Source of the DNA: Bicyclus anynana
Lineage: Eukaryota > Arthropoda > Insecta > Lepidoptera > Nymphalidae
Length of the DNA stretch: 64,000 bases
Reading direction: 5' to 3'
NCBI RefSeq assembly: GCF_947172395.1
Contig: NC_069095.1
Span: forward strand, 10,725,321 to 10,789,320
The position numbers were made by a program, and so were the translations under genes. Shown one piece after another: positions 32,751-44,905 of this stretch; within the stretch, counting starts at the first letter, position 1, and each line of letters starts with the position of its first letter. The notes beneath the pieces were generated by a model. It saw only the letters and a program-made list of their open reading frames with translations. It was not told where the DNA came from and searched no databases.

Positions 32751-34604
32751 AAAAATTAATAACCTGTTCCTATTTTGGGAGACAGTTACAGAGATGTTGA
32801 AACCACAATGGCGCAGACGTCAACTGTCAAAACATCTGTGATAACGCATTGTTACAAAAAATCTCGTTTGGAGATTTTGATCCAGTATCGTTCGCCTTGA
32901 GCCCGTGGCGAGTTCAACGCAGATAATCGAGAAAGACGGGTGAGTCACGCAGACAGATCCGATATGCCTTTAGTCAAACCTACCACACAGAATATAGAGT
33001 TCACAGAAGTGAAGCTTATGAAATGTAATTAAATTATACCTACGTAGAGAGCTAAAGCGCTCTCATTATTTTTTCATTTGTTAATTATATCTATTTGTTC
33101 CTTTACAGTGAAATCGACTCGAATGTCGTGACGACAAACGAGAGCCACCACTGTTTTGTAAGAAGATCCTTAATAAGATCTTTGCAGCATCACATAACGT
33201 TTGGACGGGCGCAAAAACTCTACCAGAGTAAGGCTCAAGAGTTAGAGGAAGTAGGGAGAGTTCGAGTGGAAATACCTTATGCCCGACTCCTTTGAGGGCC
33301 GTTCAGGCTGATGGTGGCATTTATTGGTGGAGTGTATCAATTCTGACGCCTCCATAGTAATAAATTGGAAACCTCGTATTCACCAGCAAAGACGCTGTGC
33401 TCACAGTTATCGAGTTAGCCTTGTCTGTTGTTACGTCATCGTCAGGATCGACTCTCACTTGAAATCTATGAACGAATTCTATAGCGATATGGAATAGTTT
33501 GTTTGTTTCTTTAAACGCGCTAATCATTCCAAATGTTTCGAAACTCGTAGGTATAACGTGAAACATGTACGTTGTATGAAACATCTGCAGGCTCCATATT
33601 CTCTGCCCTCATGTACCTGCGCAAAGCTACCATAAACGGCAACTCTAGTAATGTGGACTGTAGTCTGTACTTTGTATTCCAAGAGGACCCTTCGTACTTT
33701 TGAATGTTGTTTTCTAAAACCATATATAGATTTAAAAGACGAAAGCTCTTTTGGAGTGCAGCTTTGGCTTATGAAAAAATCTTGAATAGCCAATAAAAAA
33801 GTAAAAAATACACGTTGTAGTCACTTTTCAAGTTCCTTTTATAAAATGAGTAAGTATTTACTTTAGTTCCAGCTTACGATATTGTTTCTCTTTGTTTTGT
33901 AGAGATATAGTCTACTGTTTACGTCTCTTGCTTTGTTTATGCTCCAACACTCGTCAAAATCGGTTTAGCGTCTAAGCTGAGCATTGATAAGATAAAATAA
34001 CAAATAGCACAGAATATATATAGCAAATAACAAAAAAACCCCCATCCAAATTGGACTAGGTAGGTACGAGCTAGTTTTCTAGAAAATCGCGGTAATTGTT
34101 ATATAATATGTATGTACCTATATGGTTACATTATATATTACGTACATTAGATACAAATGAAATACACAATCTCCTTTAGCATTTTACGCCAGTTTTTATT
34201 TCGAAATGCTAGATAGATATGATGAAGATAGTATGCAGAAGTTTCAGCATATAACTAATATTAAAAATGTTATATCATAATATAAACATGGTGTTTTTTT
34301 TAGTTGACTCATTTTGAGTCATATTTCTCTGACCGTGACCGTTCGATTATCTAGCTATCTAAAAACTCGAACACAAAAACGAAATGTCATGCAGAACGGT
34401 CGGCAAAAAACACAAGTTATCCATTTTCTTATCGTGTAATACAGATACAGATCCTTTGTGTACATTTATTAATTTGCTTTGAATTTTTGATGGGTTTTAA
34501 GTCAATGGCATGAGATTTATGAATCATGCCAGAGTTCTGTTACCTACACTCAGAACATAAGGTGAATACTTCTCAGTACGGTTGGCCATTTCAAAACTTA
34601 GTAA
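32751..34604. other. Unannotated 1.85 kb
   Basis: Several overlapping short frames (33095-33295 plus; 33321-33793 minus) have no start context, splice framing or family that I can support. No classified repeats seen. Confidence 0.35.
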
Positions 34605-35235
34605 GAAACGTTTTTAACTGACTTCAAAAAAATGAGATTTCTCAATTCGACCGTTTATACAGGATGCTCGGGAGTGTTTCCCATAACTCTAGGGTCATAT
34701 TCTATAGCAGAGGTCACCAATTACTTTCGCTCGGGGTCTATTTTAGAAAATGAAATTTCGCGGTCCACACAATTTATAAAAAAAAAAATTAAACAAAGTT
34801 TACAATTACAAAGATATTTATTTACTTATCAATGAGAAAAGTGTAATTTTTATGTCTGTTTATCTGTCTAAAGTTTGTAGTGAAATTGATGCAAGCTATA
34901 GACATTAAATCCTGGAGATGTTCATCAGCAAGTCGAGACCGAAATTTATGCTGCGGGAATATATTTCTTCCGTCCACACACTATCGTCGTTTGTGGGACC
35001 GATTCTGATGATTATTTTTTTGTTTGAAAGGAGTTAATCTGAGTGTGGTACCATGATAACGAAACCAAGATTTCATGATGGGATCCTGGAGAAATTGAGG
35101 GGAACTTTCAAAGGGGCGGCCATTGCGTGTCTCAGTTTCCCAATTTTTTCATTAAGTGTTTAAAGCACTACAACTTAATGAAGGTCTGGAGTGAACGGAG
35201 TCGAAAAACAGACGAGGGAACTCATCAACGATTTA
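34605..35235 (+). repeat. Mosaic of repeat ends
   Basis: Three pieces: a diverged copy of the 1774-type terminal block (34617-34650), a GCAGAGGTCACCAATTAC segment at 34706 like a hAT-type end, and at 35040-35230 sequence related (opposite orientation) to the 130-bp-repeat element at 40.8-41.8 kb. The last includes GGAGTCGAAAAACAGACGAG and GGGAACTCATCAACG. Confidence 0.45.
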
Positions 35236-35593
35236 TAGCAGTTACCTTGTTGTAAAGTAATTTAATTGCGTAATTTGCTAACCTAGTAAATCTCAAGCTA
35301 ATATAAAAACATCAATCAGCATTGAAAGCTCAATACAAATTTTATTAAAACATAAAATAGGCCAGTTATTAATAATCATAACATGAACACATTTGTACTG
35401 CTTAGGAGCCTAAGGTTGGATATCGATTTTAGAGAATTCAGACATTACGCATCCACTCCTAATTCAACACCTACACGCAATTCATCATATTATTTAAATT
35501 ACCTACATACAAATTCCTTCCACATCCTACGTGTTATTAAATATTTTAATACTGACATCGCATGTGGAATCTATTAATGGGTTTTAATGAAAA

Positions 35594-35802
35594 TCCTACC
35601 AATATTATAAACGCGAAAGTTTCTATGGATGTTTGTTACTCTTCAAAGCCGCAACTACCGAACCGATTTGGCTGAAGTAAATGGAAATAAATTTTACTCT
35701 TCATTAATACATAGGCTACTTTTCATCCCGGAAAATCCATGGTTTCCGCGGGATTTGTGAAAAACTGAAAGCAACGCCGACGAAGTCGCGGGCGTCCGCT
35801 AC
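35594..35802 (+). mobile_element. Non-autonomous Helitron, type D
   Basis: Starts TCCTACCAATATTATAAACG, carries GTTTGTTACTCTTCAAAGCC and TTTTCATCCCGGAAAATCCA, and ends GCGGGCGTCCGCTAC (a mutated CTAG). Confidence 0.7.
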
Positions 35803-36344
35803 TGCTAGTACAGTATAAAAATTTAATTACAGTTATAAAACTTTAAATAAAGCGTTAAGCACAAACAGACGAACAACCTCGACAGTTGTAAATATGTGTG
35901 TCTTTAACTCTTTTTCGTTGGTGACGATTTCTGCAAGTTTACTGTAGAGTAAACGTAAAGAAATCGTCACGGCCCAAAAAAGAAGTTTGTTCCAATTTTG
36001 AAGAGAAAATAGTCAAAATGTTAACCAATGGCGGTGGAGTAGTCTCTTCCAGTCCCAGTCCTATCTCTTTCGCCCCAACAAAAGGAAAGGTACAGCGACA
36101 TTTCCAGTAGCGCTACTATTGGATATTTTGGATTTTTCTCCACTAGATGTATCGTTTCGGCGCAAATTAGACCCCCGAACTTGGTAAGTCCGAACTCTAC
36201 GTGCTCATTTTAAGATTCAATAGAGTGATGATAACAAAGAGATTATACAGGATGTCCCGTAATTAATAGATAAAACGCAAATGATAGATACACCGCCTAA
36301 GACCTAATTATTAAAAACTAATTTGAACAGTTTCCCTAAAATCC
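35803..36344. other. No recognised feature
   Basis: No gene seen. ACAGGATGTCCCGTAATT at 36247 is the inverted counterpart of the block near 1101. Confidence 0.35.
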
Positions 36345-36653
36345 GTAATAGCCCAGTGGATATGACCTCTGCCTCCGATTCCGGAGGGTGTGGGTTCGGA
36401 TCCGGTCCGGGGCATGCACCTCCAACTTTTCAGTTGTGTGCATTTTAAGAAAATAAATATCACGTGTCTCAATCGGTGAAGGAAAACATCGTGAGGAAAC
36501 CGGCATACCAGAGAATTATATTAATTCTCTGCGTGTGTGAAGTCTGCCAATCCGCATTGGGCCAGCGTGGTGGACTATTGGCCTAACCCCTCTCATTCTG
36601 TGAGGAGACTCGAGCTCAGCAGTGAGCCGAATATGGGTTGATGACGACGACGA
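36345..36653 (+). repeat. SINE-A, full length
   Basis: Nearly identical to 8979-9292, with the Pol III A and B boxes (TAGCCCAGTGG; GGGTTCGGATCC, one change in the B box) and the GATGACGACGACGA end. A young copy. Confidence 0.9.
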
Positions 36654-37204
36654 ACCAAGTGACCAAGTTCTTGTATCAGTTTTTTCAATGCTGTAGCTGC
36701 TGTAAATTAAATTTTAAAGATCTGATTTTTGTTAAACATTACGGATCTAATTACCAATGTAAATTTCAAAGTTGCGAGTATACTAACGTGCATAGGCGAA
36801 AATTGAAAGAACTTTTTGGGACAGCCTGTGTAGCGTCGCAGCAACGGAACACTCAGACATTGATTAATATGTTGTTTGATTTACTACCCGCTAATGATTT
36901 TAACTTAATTTCAATATGTATTTTACAGATTAATAAATAAAATAAAATATATTCTGTGGATGATAATTTTTCCCTGTGCCCAAGAATCCTTTTAGTTGAT
37001 TGTCCATCCTTTCACTTTAGGGTTAGCTCACAAAGAACGGCTTGTCTCGCTTAATACGCTTTAGTGAAATCGTTTTAGAAATTAACGGATCTTGTAATGA
37101 TGTTTATCATGAAACGCCTGCTACACAAATGTTGTAACAAAGAGTATTTTATTTGTATTAAGTGTAACAAAACAGGCATTGTTGGTTTAAAGTTCATACC
37201 TTTA
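36654..37204. other. No recognised feature
   Basis: A 100-codon frame (36638-36940) starts inside the SINE tail and has no recognisable features. Rejected as a gene. Confidence 0.35.
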
Positions 37205-37376
37205 GGCCTGTAGGTTAATTCGCTAACTTTGACGTTTGTTAGGTGACATATACGAAATTGAGATTCTATGTAACAAATATCATCCGATGTCTACTGACAA
37301 CACTTCGTGGATATAATACTGTAGGTAGATGACATTTCTCAGTTGATTTGATAAAGACCAAATTAGTGAATAGGCC
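37205..37376 (+). mobile_element. MITE-G copy 2
   Basis: The ends GGCCTGTAGGTTAATTCGC and TTAGTGAATAGGCC are inverted repeats. The interior matches copy 1 (29038-29215) in the opposite direction. Confidence 0.65.
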
Positions 37377-38147
37377 AGAAGATTTTTTTGTATAGGAAGT
37401 ATGAGGCAAAATGCTGAGTTGGGGCCTTTTTTAGGTTATGTCACATATTGCAAGGCGTTCTTCTTTTATTACTCTAGTTATAAGCTATATATTTAGAATT
37501 TAATATTGTAATATGTGGCATTACCTAAAAAATAAAGATATATCTTTCTTAAGAAAACAAATGAGTTTCCGTTTTTAAAATTTTCTGCAGAACCTGTAAA
37601 TTCCACGATAAGTAAAAGTAGATGTAATGTGTGTTTTAATTAAAAGTAAATATAATTAACTTAATGTCATTTAATTTTAACTTATATCATTTTAATTTTA
37701 TTAATTAAACATTTGTATACCTATTAATTGTGAAACATTGTTACCTTAATACATAAGAACATCTTTGTATAACTAAATTTAATGTTTTTTTGCAAATAAA
37801 TGATTCTGATTCTGACTCTATTTTCAATTGTTTGCTGGGGTGTTTTATGAAAAAAGAAAACTAAATAAACTCAAAGTACTTACTTACTAACAATCGATAA
37901 AATAATTAAAAAATTAAGTTAAGTACATAATTGCATACTTATTTTGTATGGGAATTGCCGATTCAAAAATCGACCAAGTGAGCTTAAATGTCAAGGCAAT
38001 AATACTCCATAGCCATACCATATACGAAACGGTTACTGAGGACAGTTTCCCATAGTTTTTAATATCTTCCTTATTTAGCAGTCCATACAAGGGTGTCCTT
38101 CCACTAGAGATACGAGAACTATGTAGCGATGTGTGAGAATAATCTCC
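37377..38147. other. No recognised feature
   Basis: AT-rich. A minus-strand 82-codon frame at 37914-38162 runs into the SINE-C head and is not supported. Confidence 0.35.
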
Positions 38148-38325
38148 AAGCCTCAATAGCACAGTGGTAAAGGGGATCGGATTACCGAGAGGTGGTGGTT
38201 CGATCCCCGCCCCTTAGTCTATTGTCGTCCCCATTCCTAACACGTTATTTTCCGACTAATTGGAAGTGAACGGGAAATTTGGTCATATTTAAAAAGATAT
38301 GCAAATACAATTAAAAAAAATTAAA
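38148..38325 (+). repeat. SINE-C, tRNA-derived
   Basis: The head has A-box-like TAGCACAGTGGTAAAGG and B-box GGTTCGATCCC. The body CGTCCCCATTCCTAACACG and GGAAGTGAACGGGAAATTTG is followed by an A-rich tail. It is distinct from SINE-A and SINE-B. Confidence 0.7.
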
Positions 38326-38459
38326 GAATCTAGTACAGCCTAATCAAGTGTTAATGATAATTTCCGATATAGATGGTTTAGCATGAGGGCTTATCGGGTG
38401 TAATGTAACTCCTGATACCACTAACTTTTCATCTCCGAGCTATAGATTTATTACTGAAA

Positions 38460-38651
38460 CTAGCTGACGTCACTCTCGTAGTTCCCGTTCCCGTAGGAAT
38501 ACGAGGATAATATATTATAGCCTATAGCCACCCGCGATGAGTAGGCTATCTAACACAGCAAAAATTTTTCAAATCGGACCAGTAGTTCCTGAGATTAGAG
38601 TGTTCAATCAAACAAACATACGAACTCGTCAGCTTTATAATATTAGTATAG
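38460..38651 (-). mobile_element. Non-autonomous Helitron, type E
   Basis: The minus strand starts TCTATACTAATATTATAAAG and ends TGACGTCAGCTAG. A and T flank it. The 3' hairpin of other copies is damaged. Confidence 0.7.
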
Positions 38652-38868
38652 ATTATTTTTAATAAAGAAAAGCTCAGTATTAAACAGACCTAACCAAGAC
38701 TCGAACTACGGACATCGTAATCCCGAGGAAAAAAGGGCTGTTTTTCGATCAGTTTGATATCAAGGAAAATAATTTTCAAAAGGCAAACAAATGTAGGAGC
38801 GTTTCATTTTCTTGACTAAGTTAGGCTTATTTTATATTTGTATATAGCTTATATGATATTACTATATA

Positions 38869-39091
38869 CAGTAAAAGCTCATTATTCGCGGGGGTTACGT
38901 TCTCGAAATGTGTCGCGAATACAGAAGACGTGAATATGGAATGGTATTTTTTAAAATTTGCACATTTTACGTCAGTTAGATCCGCGAATAACGGCATATT
39001 CAGCCGCGAATATAGGAATTGGGTCGCAGTTTTTTAATCCGCGAATAGTGAAAACGTGAATAAAGGAAGCGTGAATAAGGAGCTTTAACTG
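38869..39091. mobile_element. Tigger/pogo-type MITE
   Basis: The ends CAGTAAAAGCTCATTATTCG and CGTGAATAAGGAGCTTTAACTG are inverted repeats flanked by TA on both sides (38867-38868, 39092-39093). Interior TCCGCGAATA / TTCGCGG blocks recur. The CAGT ends and TA duplication are typical of the Tc1-mariner superfamily, pogo/Tigger branch. No transposase. Confidence 0.75.
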
Positions 39092-39093
39092 TA

Positions 39094-39894
39094 CGTAGTT
39101 TACAAAGCGATCTTTCGCACCACCTTCGCCTTCGATGGAAATCAAACCTCCCTCCTCATATGTATATCGAATGCCATCTTATAATGGGTCACGGTTTTCA
39201 AATGGAACACGGAAGAGTTTGAAATTCAAACAGACGTCGCTTCGTGACCGGCGGATTCTGCGTTCAAATATTTGTATTTATAGATCACGTTGTCTCTGGA
39301 AATGGTAGAGGATAAATAATAAGACACATCTTCACGTAGTCTTTGAAATAGGGTAGTTGACTCACATCTTTGATATAAACAATATTAATTTCGCATAGTA
39401 TATGGAATAAGGGTCCGAAATGTATCGATATTAATTAATAAAAGTTAAGGATTTCTTAGAAAACTTAATTTAAAAATCATATATTTTTAAATTTGCCAAA
39501 CGACAAAAACGCTGTCTTCCATTTTGTGACGTCACAATGTTACTTGATGTACTAAATGTCAAACAAATTGACATCTAATATTTTAGTCAAACGCTGCGTT
39601 TTTAAGGGATTTGTTATAGTGACGTCTTTGATTAGAGTGACGTCATGAAACTGTTGAAATATATAGACCATCATGGCCGACGGGTGTTTTTTCCAAAAAC
39701 ATAAAAAAAAAACTAAAATTTTATATATATATAATCTCAAAACGTCTCAAAAAACCATGAAAATAAAATTCTTAAACTAGTAGAACAATAATGAACTATT
39801 TAAGACCATTTCAAAAAAAGTGTCATCTAGCCTATTGTGGAGGATAAATGACCAGAAACATCTAAATAGTATTTTTTTATCTATACGTAGATAC
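39094..39894. other. No recognised feature
   Basis: No gene seen. The 62-codon minus frame (39552-39740) is unsupported. Confidence 0.35.
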
Positions 39895-40010
39895 TTAATA
39901 TTATATAGAGGAAAGATTATTTCATTGTTTGTTTTTGCATTGAATAGGCTCCAAAACTACTGAACCGATTTGAAAAATTCTTTCACTGTTGGGAAGCTTA
40001 CTTTCTGTGT
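39895..40010 (+). mobile_element. Helitron type-E body fragment
   Basis: CCAAAACTACTGAACCGATT followed by TGAAAAATTCTTTCACTGTT matches the type-E body. Both ends are lost. Confidence 0.45.
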
Positions 40011-40094
40011 ACCTACCCACAGGTTCACTAGGTCACAAAATCCACGCCTCAGGTTGAATAACACAAGGCAGCACTGAAGGACTAGTTCATTGAC

Positions 40095-40382
40095 AACCTC
40101 CGTGGTATGCGATGTGGATTTACAAGACGGAGGTCCTTGGTTCGATCCACGGCTGGGCCGATTGAGATTTTCTTAATTGGTCCATGTCTGGGAGGCTTCG
40201 GGCGTGGCTAGTTACCACCCTTACGGCAAAGACGTACCGCCAAGCGATTTAGCGTTCCAGTACGATGTCGTGTAGAAACCGAAAGGGGTGTGGATTTTTA
40301 TCTTCCTCTTAACAAGATAGCCCTCTTTCATTTTAGATTGCATCATCACTTACCATCAGGTAAGATTGTAGTCAAGGGCTAC
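40095..40382 (+). repeat. SINE-B copy
   Basis: Lacks part of the A-box region but has CGGAGGTCCTTGGTTCGATC and the complete body to CAAGGGCTA. Confidence 0.8.
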
Positions 40383-40533
40383 AATGCGTTCGGACTACTT
40401 TAGTATTTTAGTCGAGTACGAACAATTTTTGAAAAATACTAAACGAGTCCGAACTAGGGCTAAACCGTAGCTAGAAATTTGGTTCGGTACAAGTTCAAGC
40501 AATTGGACGATAATTTCAAACAAGTTGCCATCA

Positions 40534-40606
40534 GCCCCTGTGGCCTAATGGATAAGGCATCGGCCTCCTAAGCCGGGGACTGTGGGTTCGAGTCCCACCA
40601 GGGGTA
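40534..40606 (+). tRNA. tRNA-Arg-CCT: tRNA-Arg (anticodon CCT)
   Basis: A complete 73-nt cloverleaf, apparently functional. The acceptor GCCCCTG pairs with CAGGGGT (discriminator A at 40606). The D arm has the GGCCTAATGGATAAGGC pattern, which doubles as the A box. The anticodon stem TCGGC/GCCGG holds the loop CTCCTAA with anticodon CCT at 40567-40569. The T arm GTGGG-TTCGAGT-CCCAC contains the B box. It has no intron and no encoded CCA. A TTTT terminator follows at 40614-40617. It decodes AGG. Unlike the SINE heads nearby, all stems are intact. Confidence 0.95.
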
Positions 40607-40613
40607 AATTTAA

Positions 40614-40617
40614 TTTT
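40614..40617 (+). terminator. Pol III terminator of tRNA-Arg
   Basis: A run of four T on the coding strand, 8 nt after the tRNA end. Confidence 0.7.
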
Positions 40618-40775
40618 GAAACTTTTAACTTAAATTAATACTTTTATATTATGTTAACACACTTAATGAAAATCAAACATCTACCAAAATTCATTTTTAA
40701 AAAGTTAAAACATTAAAATAAATTCTTATTAGAAAAAAAAACTAACTAAATGAACTGCCAAAAATTTTAATAAAA

Positions 40776-41830
40776 AAAATTCAACCGGCTTCCAACATAG
40801 AAATGAATCAACCTATAAAACTAAAAAGTGAAAAATAGCTTCGTATGAACTACCTTTTGATTGGTTTGAAGGCGGTTCTAAGCCATTGATGTATTAATTA
40901 TTTACAAAATTGCTGTGGCTTTAACCTATATACTACCTTAACTCACATACAAAATTCCACTCCCTGTTTATCCACACGAAATATGAATATCCAGAAAACG
41001 TGAAATGTATCATAACAGATGAGGAGTTCCCTTAATTGTCCTCCGTCTTCATCACCAGACTCCTAATGCAGTCACAACCCATCTAGGTGGAAAATTCTCA
41101 TCAATACAAATTTATCAAGCCCAAACACAAGGTAGCTACTGTGAACCGTTGATGAGTTCCCTTAACTGTCCTTCGTCTTCATCACCAGACTCCTAATGCA
41201 GTCACAACCCATCTAGGTGGAAAGTTCTCATCAATACAAATGTATCAAGCCCAAACACAAGGTAGCTACTGTGAACCGTTGATGAGTTCCCTTAACTGTC
41301 CTTCGTCTTCATCACCAGACTCCTAATGCAGTCACAACCCATCTAGGTGGAAAGTTCTCAGCAATACAAATGTATCAAGCCCAAACACAAGGTAGCTACT
41401 GTGAACCGTTGATGAGTTCCCTTAACTGTCCTTCGTCTTTATCACCAGACCCTTAATGGCAGTCACTACTCATCTAGATGTTCTCATCAAAACAAATAAA
41501 ACCCAAAGAAAAGTTAATTGCTGTAAATCGTTGAGGAGTTCCATCGTCTGTGTTTCGACTCCATCATCAGACGGACTCCAGACCATCATTAAATTGTAGT
41601 GTTTTAAAATACATAATAAAAAAATTATCAAACGCACTAGTCGTCTCTACGACTTTTGAAAATTCCCCTCGTTTCCTCCAGGATGCCATCGTCAGATCCT
41701 GACATGAAGAAAATGGGACCATCCTGGAAGAATACCCTTCCAAATAAAAATATTTTTTCAAATTCGGTCCACAAATGACGGAAAAATCGATGGACATACA
41801 GCCGAACATAGAACCTCCGCTTTTTACCCT
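40776..41830 (-). mobile_element. Repeat-array element, Helentron-like
   Basis: One end holds TTCAACCGGCTTCCAACA (40777 on) and the other the ACATACAGCCGAACATAGAA block with TTTTTACCCT. Both relate to the ACCGACTTCCAAAAAGGAGG ends seen elsewhere. The centre is a 130-bp tandem array. A core of tandem repeats between related ends is the layout of non-autonomous Helentron elements in insects. Boundaries and class are inferred. Confidence 0.4.
41021..41535 (-). repeat. 130-bp tandem repeat, four copies
   Basis: Units start at 41021, 41151, 41281 and 41411 with a period of exactly 130 bp. The first three are nearly identical and the fourth is diverged. A further degraded start lies at about 41534. 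Each begins GATGAGTTCCCTTAACTGTC (the first with small changes). The minus-strand core is GAAGACGAAGGACAGTTAAG. Confidence 0.9.
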
Positions 41831-42344
41831 ACTACGGCGACACCAAAAGGAAGGTATGTATGTATGTATGTTCGTTCCACCGTAGAGCCTAAACTACTGA
41901 ACGGATTATAAAAATGCTGAACCGATTTTGATGTATTTATGACATTACGCCCGCAGTTGGACCCGCTGCCTTCAATGTTTTTTTTTTAAATTATTTCATA
42001 GAAAAAGCGCCATAAAATGACTAATATTAATCTAAGCAATAAATCTTCAAAACATTCATAAAATTTAATTTGTTATTGAGCGACTGTTAGCAAATAATTA
42101 CATGGAAATGGAACATTTGTGAGATGTTTATTGCAACAATAATCGCTATTGCCGTTTAAATAAATTAATTAAATAAAGTGAATTGTGTTTGTGTGCAATA
42201 CGTGTATCGAATAATATAATAATAAATGATTTTTATTAGTAACATGATGATAACACGTGCAATAACAATAAAAATATAAACAATATCAGTCACGACTTTA
42301 ATTTAAAAATGGGTATTTTTAATGACTTATTTATAGTGTCGTTT
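41831..42344. other. No recognised gene
   Basis: A GTATGTATGTATGT microsatellite lies at 41855-41868. After it is AACTACTGAACGGATTATAA, common to Helitron-like bodies. No gene seen. Confidence 0.4.
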
Positions 42345-42500
42345 CAATTCAAATTCGTTTATTTTATGGAGGCTTAGTTTTACAAGCATTTTTGAAACAT
42401 CAAGTTTAACCATTGCTAGTGACTCTATCACCGGCAGCCATATTATCATGGTCAATATTGCCTTTAATAATAATCTGACGGGCGGGAATCAAACCTATAC
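42345..42500 (-). mobile_element. LINE 3' UTR fragment
   Basis: The AGGCTTAGTTTTACAAGCAT block and its neighbours match the 3' UTR of the LINE remnant at 5815-6236. Confidence 0.45.
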
Positions 42501-42660
42501 GGGTTTAATTCGGGAGCTATAAAGGCTCTAGATAATTTTAAAAAACATTAACCCTACTAATCGTAGCACTTATATGTTGCGATTTACTTATACTGAAAAT
42601 TAGCTAAGTGTAGCTAATAAAAAAAAAATAAGTCCTAGCTTTACTTTACTATTATGGAAA

Positions 42661-42695
42661 GTAAGATAAAAATAGCTAAGCTATTTTTATCTTAC
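42661..42695. repeat. Perfect palindrome, 17-bp arms, 1-nt centre
   Basis: GTAAGATAAAAATAGCT at 42661-42677 is complementary to 42679-42695 around a single A. Confidence 0.85.
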
Positions 42696-43627
42696 GTCTT
42701 AGTACGTACGTACTAACGTATGAGTATCTAATTTGATATTTGCTTGCATTGTCACAAAAATATTACTCATATGGTCTGTACCTACCTAAACACAACGTTA
42801 TGCTTATAATTAGGTACCTAGCTACTTATAGGTATGGACATTGAACAAAGAAGAAATCATTACGATATTATTTTGCAACAAATGCATTAAAATTAGCTAC
42901 CCATCAACAATTTAACTATGCTATGAAACCGATTTGCGCAAGTGTATCATAATTCTTGTATTATTTTCCAAAACACATCAAATGCTGAATTATGTATTGA
43001 CTCGCAATATACAAGACATTATCTAAATCGATATTAGCCAATAAATACGACAAGATGTCGTTAAACGCCTCTTTGGTCCTGTGGTTATACTATATGGCTT
43101 CGGGTCGCTATTCGCAGGGTAGCAGAACTGTGCAATACTGAAGAAAAAAATATATCAATTCATTTGTAGTGTCACAAACAGTACATCCTATCTTAGATAT
43201 TATATAATGTCTATCTGAGACACCAAACAGAAAGGGTTTACAGCTCAGCATTAGCCGTTCATTGCAAAAAGCAACTCCTATCGCTAATTTTTAGCTGAAA
43301 CCCGGGATTTTTTCGGGTACTGAGTTTTTCTTTCAAAGTACTTTTTCCCGTGCCTGAGAGTCATTCGGACCCGGTCATTATCATAAGAACAAGATAATAT
43401 TCGTCGTAAGAGGTAAAAAGAATTTAACAATATCACCATAATATGCGAACCTGCATCAAATGTCACAGAAGACTATATTTAATATTTTTTTAAAAAAGAT
43501 ACATCTGACTATTTTGTATTTTTCTCGTGAACATAAAACACACAACGTGAGGGTAGAAGTCTCTTTTCGACCGTGAGGTAAATCGCATAAATTTTAGGAA
43601 TATTTTGTCGTAAGTAACTACTTGAGA
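42696..43627. other. No recognised feature
   Basis: AT-rich. No gene or classified repeat seen. Confidence 0.4.
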
Positions 43628-43886
43628 CGTGATAGCCTAGTGGATACGACCTCTGCCTTCGATTCAGAGGGCGTAAGTTCGAATCCGGTTCGGAGCATGC
43701 ACCTCTCAAAACGGCGAAGGAAAACGTAGTAAGGAAATCTGCATACCTGAAAATTTTCTTAAATCTCTAGGCGTGCGAAGTCTGCCAATCCGCATTGGGC
43801 TAGCGTGGTGGAGAACGGCCTAACCCCTCTCTCATTCTGAGAGGAGACTCGTGCTCAACCGTGAGCCGAATAAGAGATGATAATGA
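43628..43886 (+). repeat. SINE-A, shortened copy
   Basis: Has the A box (TAGCCTAGTGG) and B box (AGTTCGAATCC), lacks ~50 bp of the centre, and ends GAATAAGAGATGATAATGA. Confidence 0.8.
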
Positions 43887-44696
43887 CAGTTACCAAGTAA
43901 AGGAACGGGTATCCAAAAATAAACGGAAATTTTGGCCATGAAAAAGAGACCATTATATTCAAAATAATTTGAATTTTGAAAACTGATTCGTACGAATTGT
44001 AATGTTGGTCCACCTACTTAGTCAACAGGTTGAATTTATTGGAAAACGGTAGTGTCATATATGTATGTATTTACATATGTACCTGCCTACTTTCACACAA
44101 GATGTATTTCAGAAAACACTCTGGAGCTTTGACCTGGTACACTGCCATAAACCTAGATTTTATCTTTACAAACTGTACGACTACATTTAAGTACTTACCA
44201 ACTGCCTATTTTATTACCTCTGTAAATAGACACCGAGAAAAAGGTTGGAAGGTTTAATTTTAATTTAAACCTTCAGTCTTAATTTATGAGTAAAAAATAA
44301 GTGATTATACGAGTAGATAGGCATATTCAATTCATTCACTAATTCAATAATTTTTTAGAAAACAAAATTCGATATCTTTTGCGAAATACTTTCAAAATCT
44401 TGATTTTTTTAAGAAATTCGAATGCCGTATATCCGGTTAACGGTAGCTTAACATTTGAAATTTGAAATAAACAAATAAAAAATATCAGTAAATCAATACT
44501 TGTGAAACTACTCAGTCACCTAGCATTAAACGAAAAAAATATAAAAGAATATTGAGTCTTATTTTGAAATGTCTATTTGAAACAATACTGCATTTTAATT
44601 ATCTTTCCATTGAAATAAGACCAACAAAAACAAAATAGTCGCCAATTTTAAAGCTGCTTGCTGAAGAGCTTTATTGAAAAGTAAATAAAAACTCAC
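43887..44696. other. No recognised gene; possible first-intron start
   Basis: AT-rich. If the exon at 44697 is real, its intron begins here. The frame at 44030-44257 is unsupported. Confidence 0.35.
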
Positions 44697-44905
44697 CTTT
44701 TCAACCAGATAAATAAATCAAAGCCGCTCGGTCACCGGCACTAGTTAGCGGATATCACTAATTATCACAATTTTTAACACAAAAGTCCACAAGTTTTTAT
44801 TTTGTTTGACGAACGACCGGATTCTCTATTTCGAAGATAAACCGGCGTGGCTCGTTCTCAACGACGCACCGCGTGCATTTCAATAGATGAAAGTGTAAAC
44901 TGTGG
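44697..44905 (-). promoter_or_regulatory. Candidate promoter and non-coding first exon
   Basis: On the minus strand a moderately GC-rich, CpG-containing segment (GTGCGTCGTTGAGAACGAGC) leads into a typical leader (TTGTGGACTTTTGTGTTAAA). The leader then continues to CTGGTTGAAAAG and a consensus donor GTGAGT at 44696-44691. There is no ATG-initiated frame reaching the donor, so it would be a 5' UTR exon. The transcription start cannot be placed; the exon probably starts between 44830 and 44905. The nearest suitable acceptor with a start codon that I can see downstream on this strand is at 22326, about 22 kb away. The evidence is splice-site and composition only. Confidence 0.4.

Noticed and set aside
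33321..33793. Three overlapping minus-strand frames of 67-89 codons
   Set aside because: No supporting start context, splice signals or family; mutually overlapping.
36638..36940. 100-codon Cys-containing frame
   Set aside because: Starts in the SINE-A tail and shows no recognisable zinc-finger spacing.
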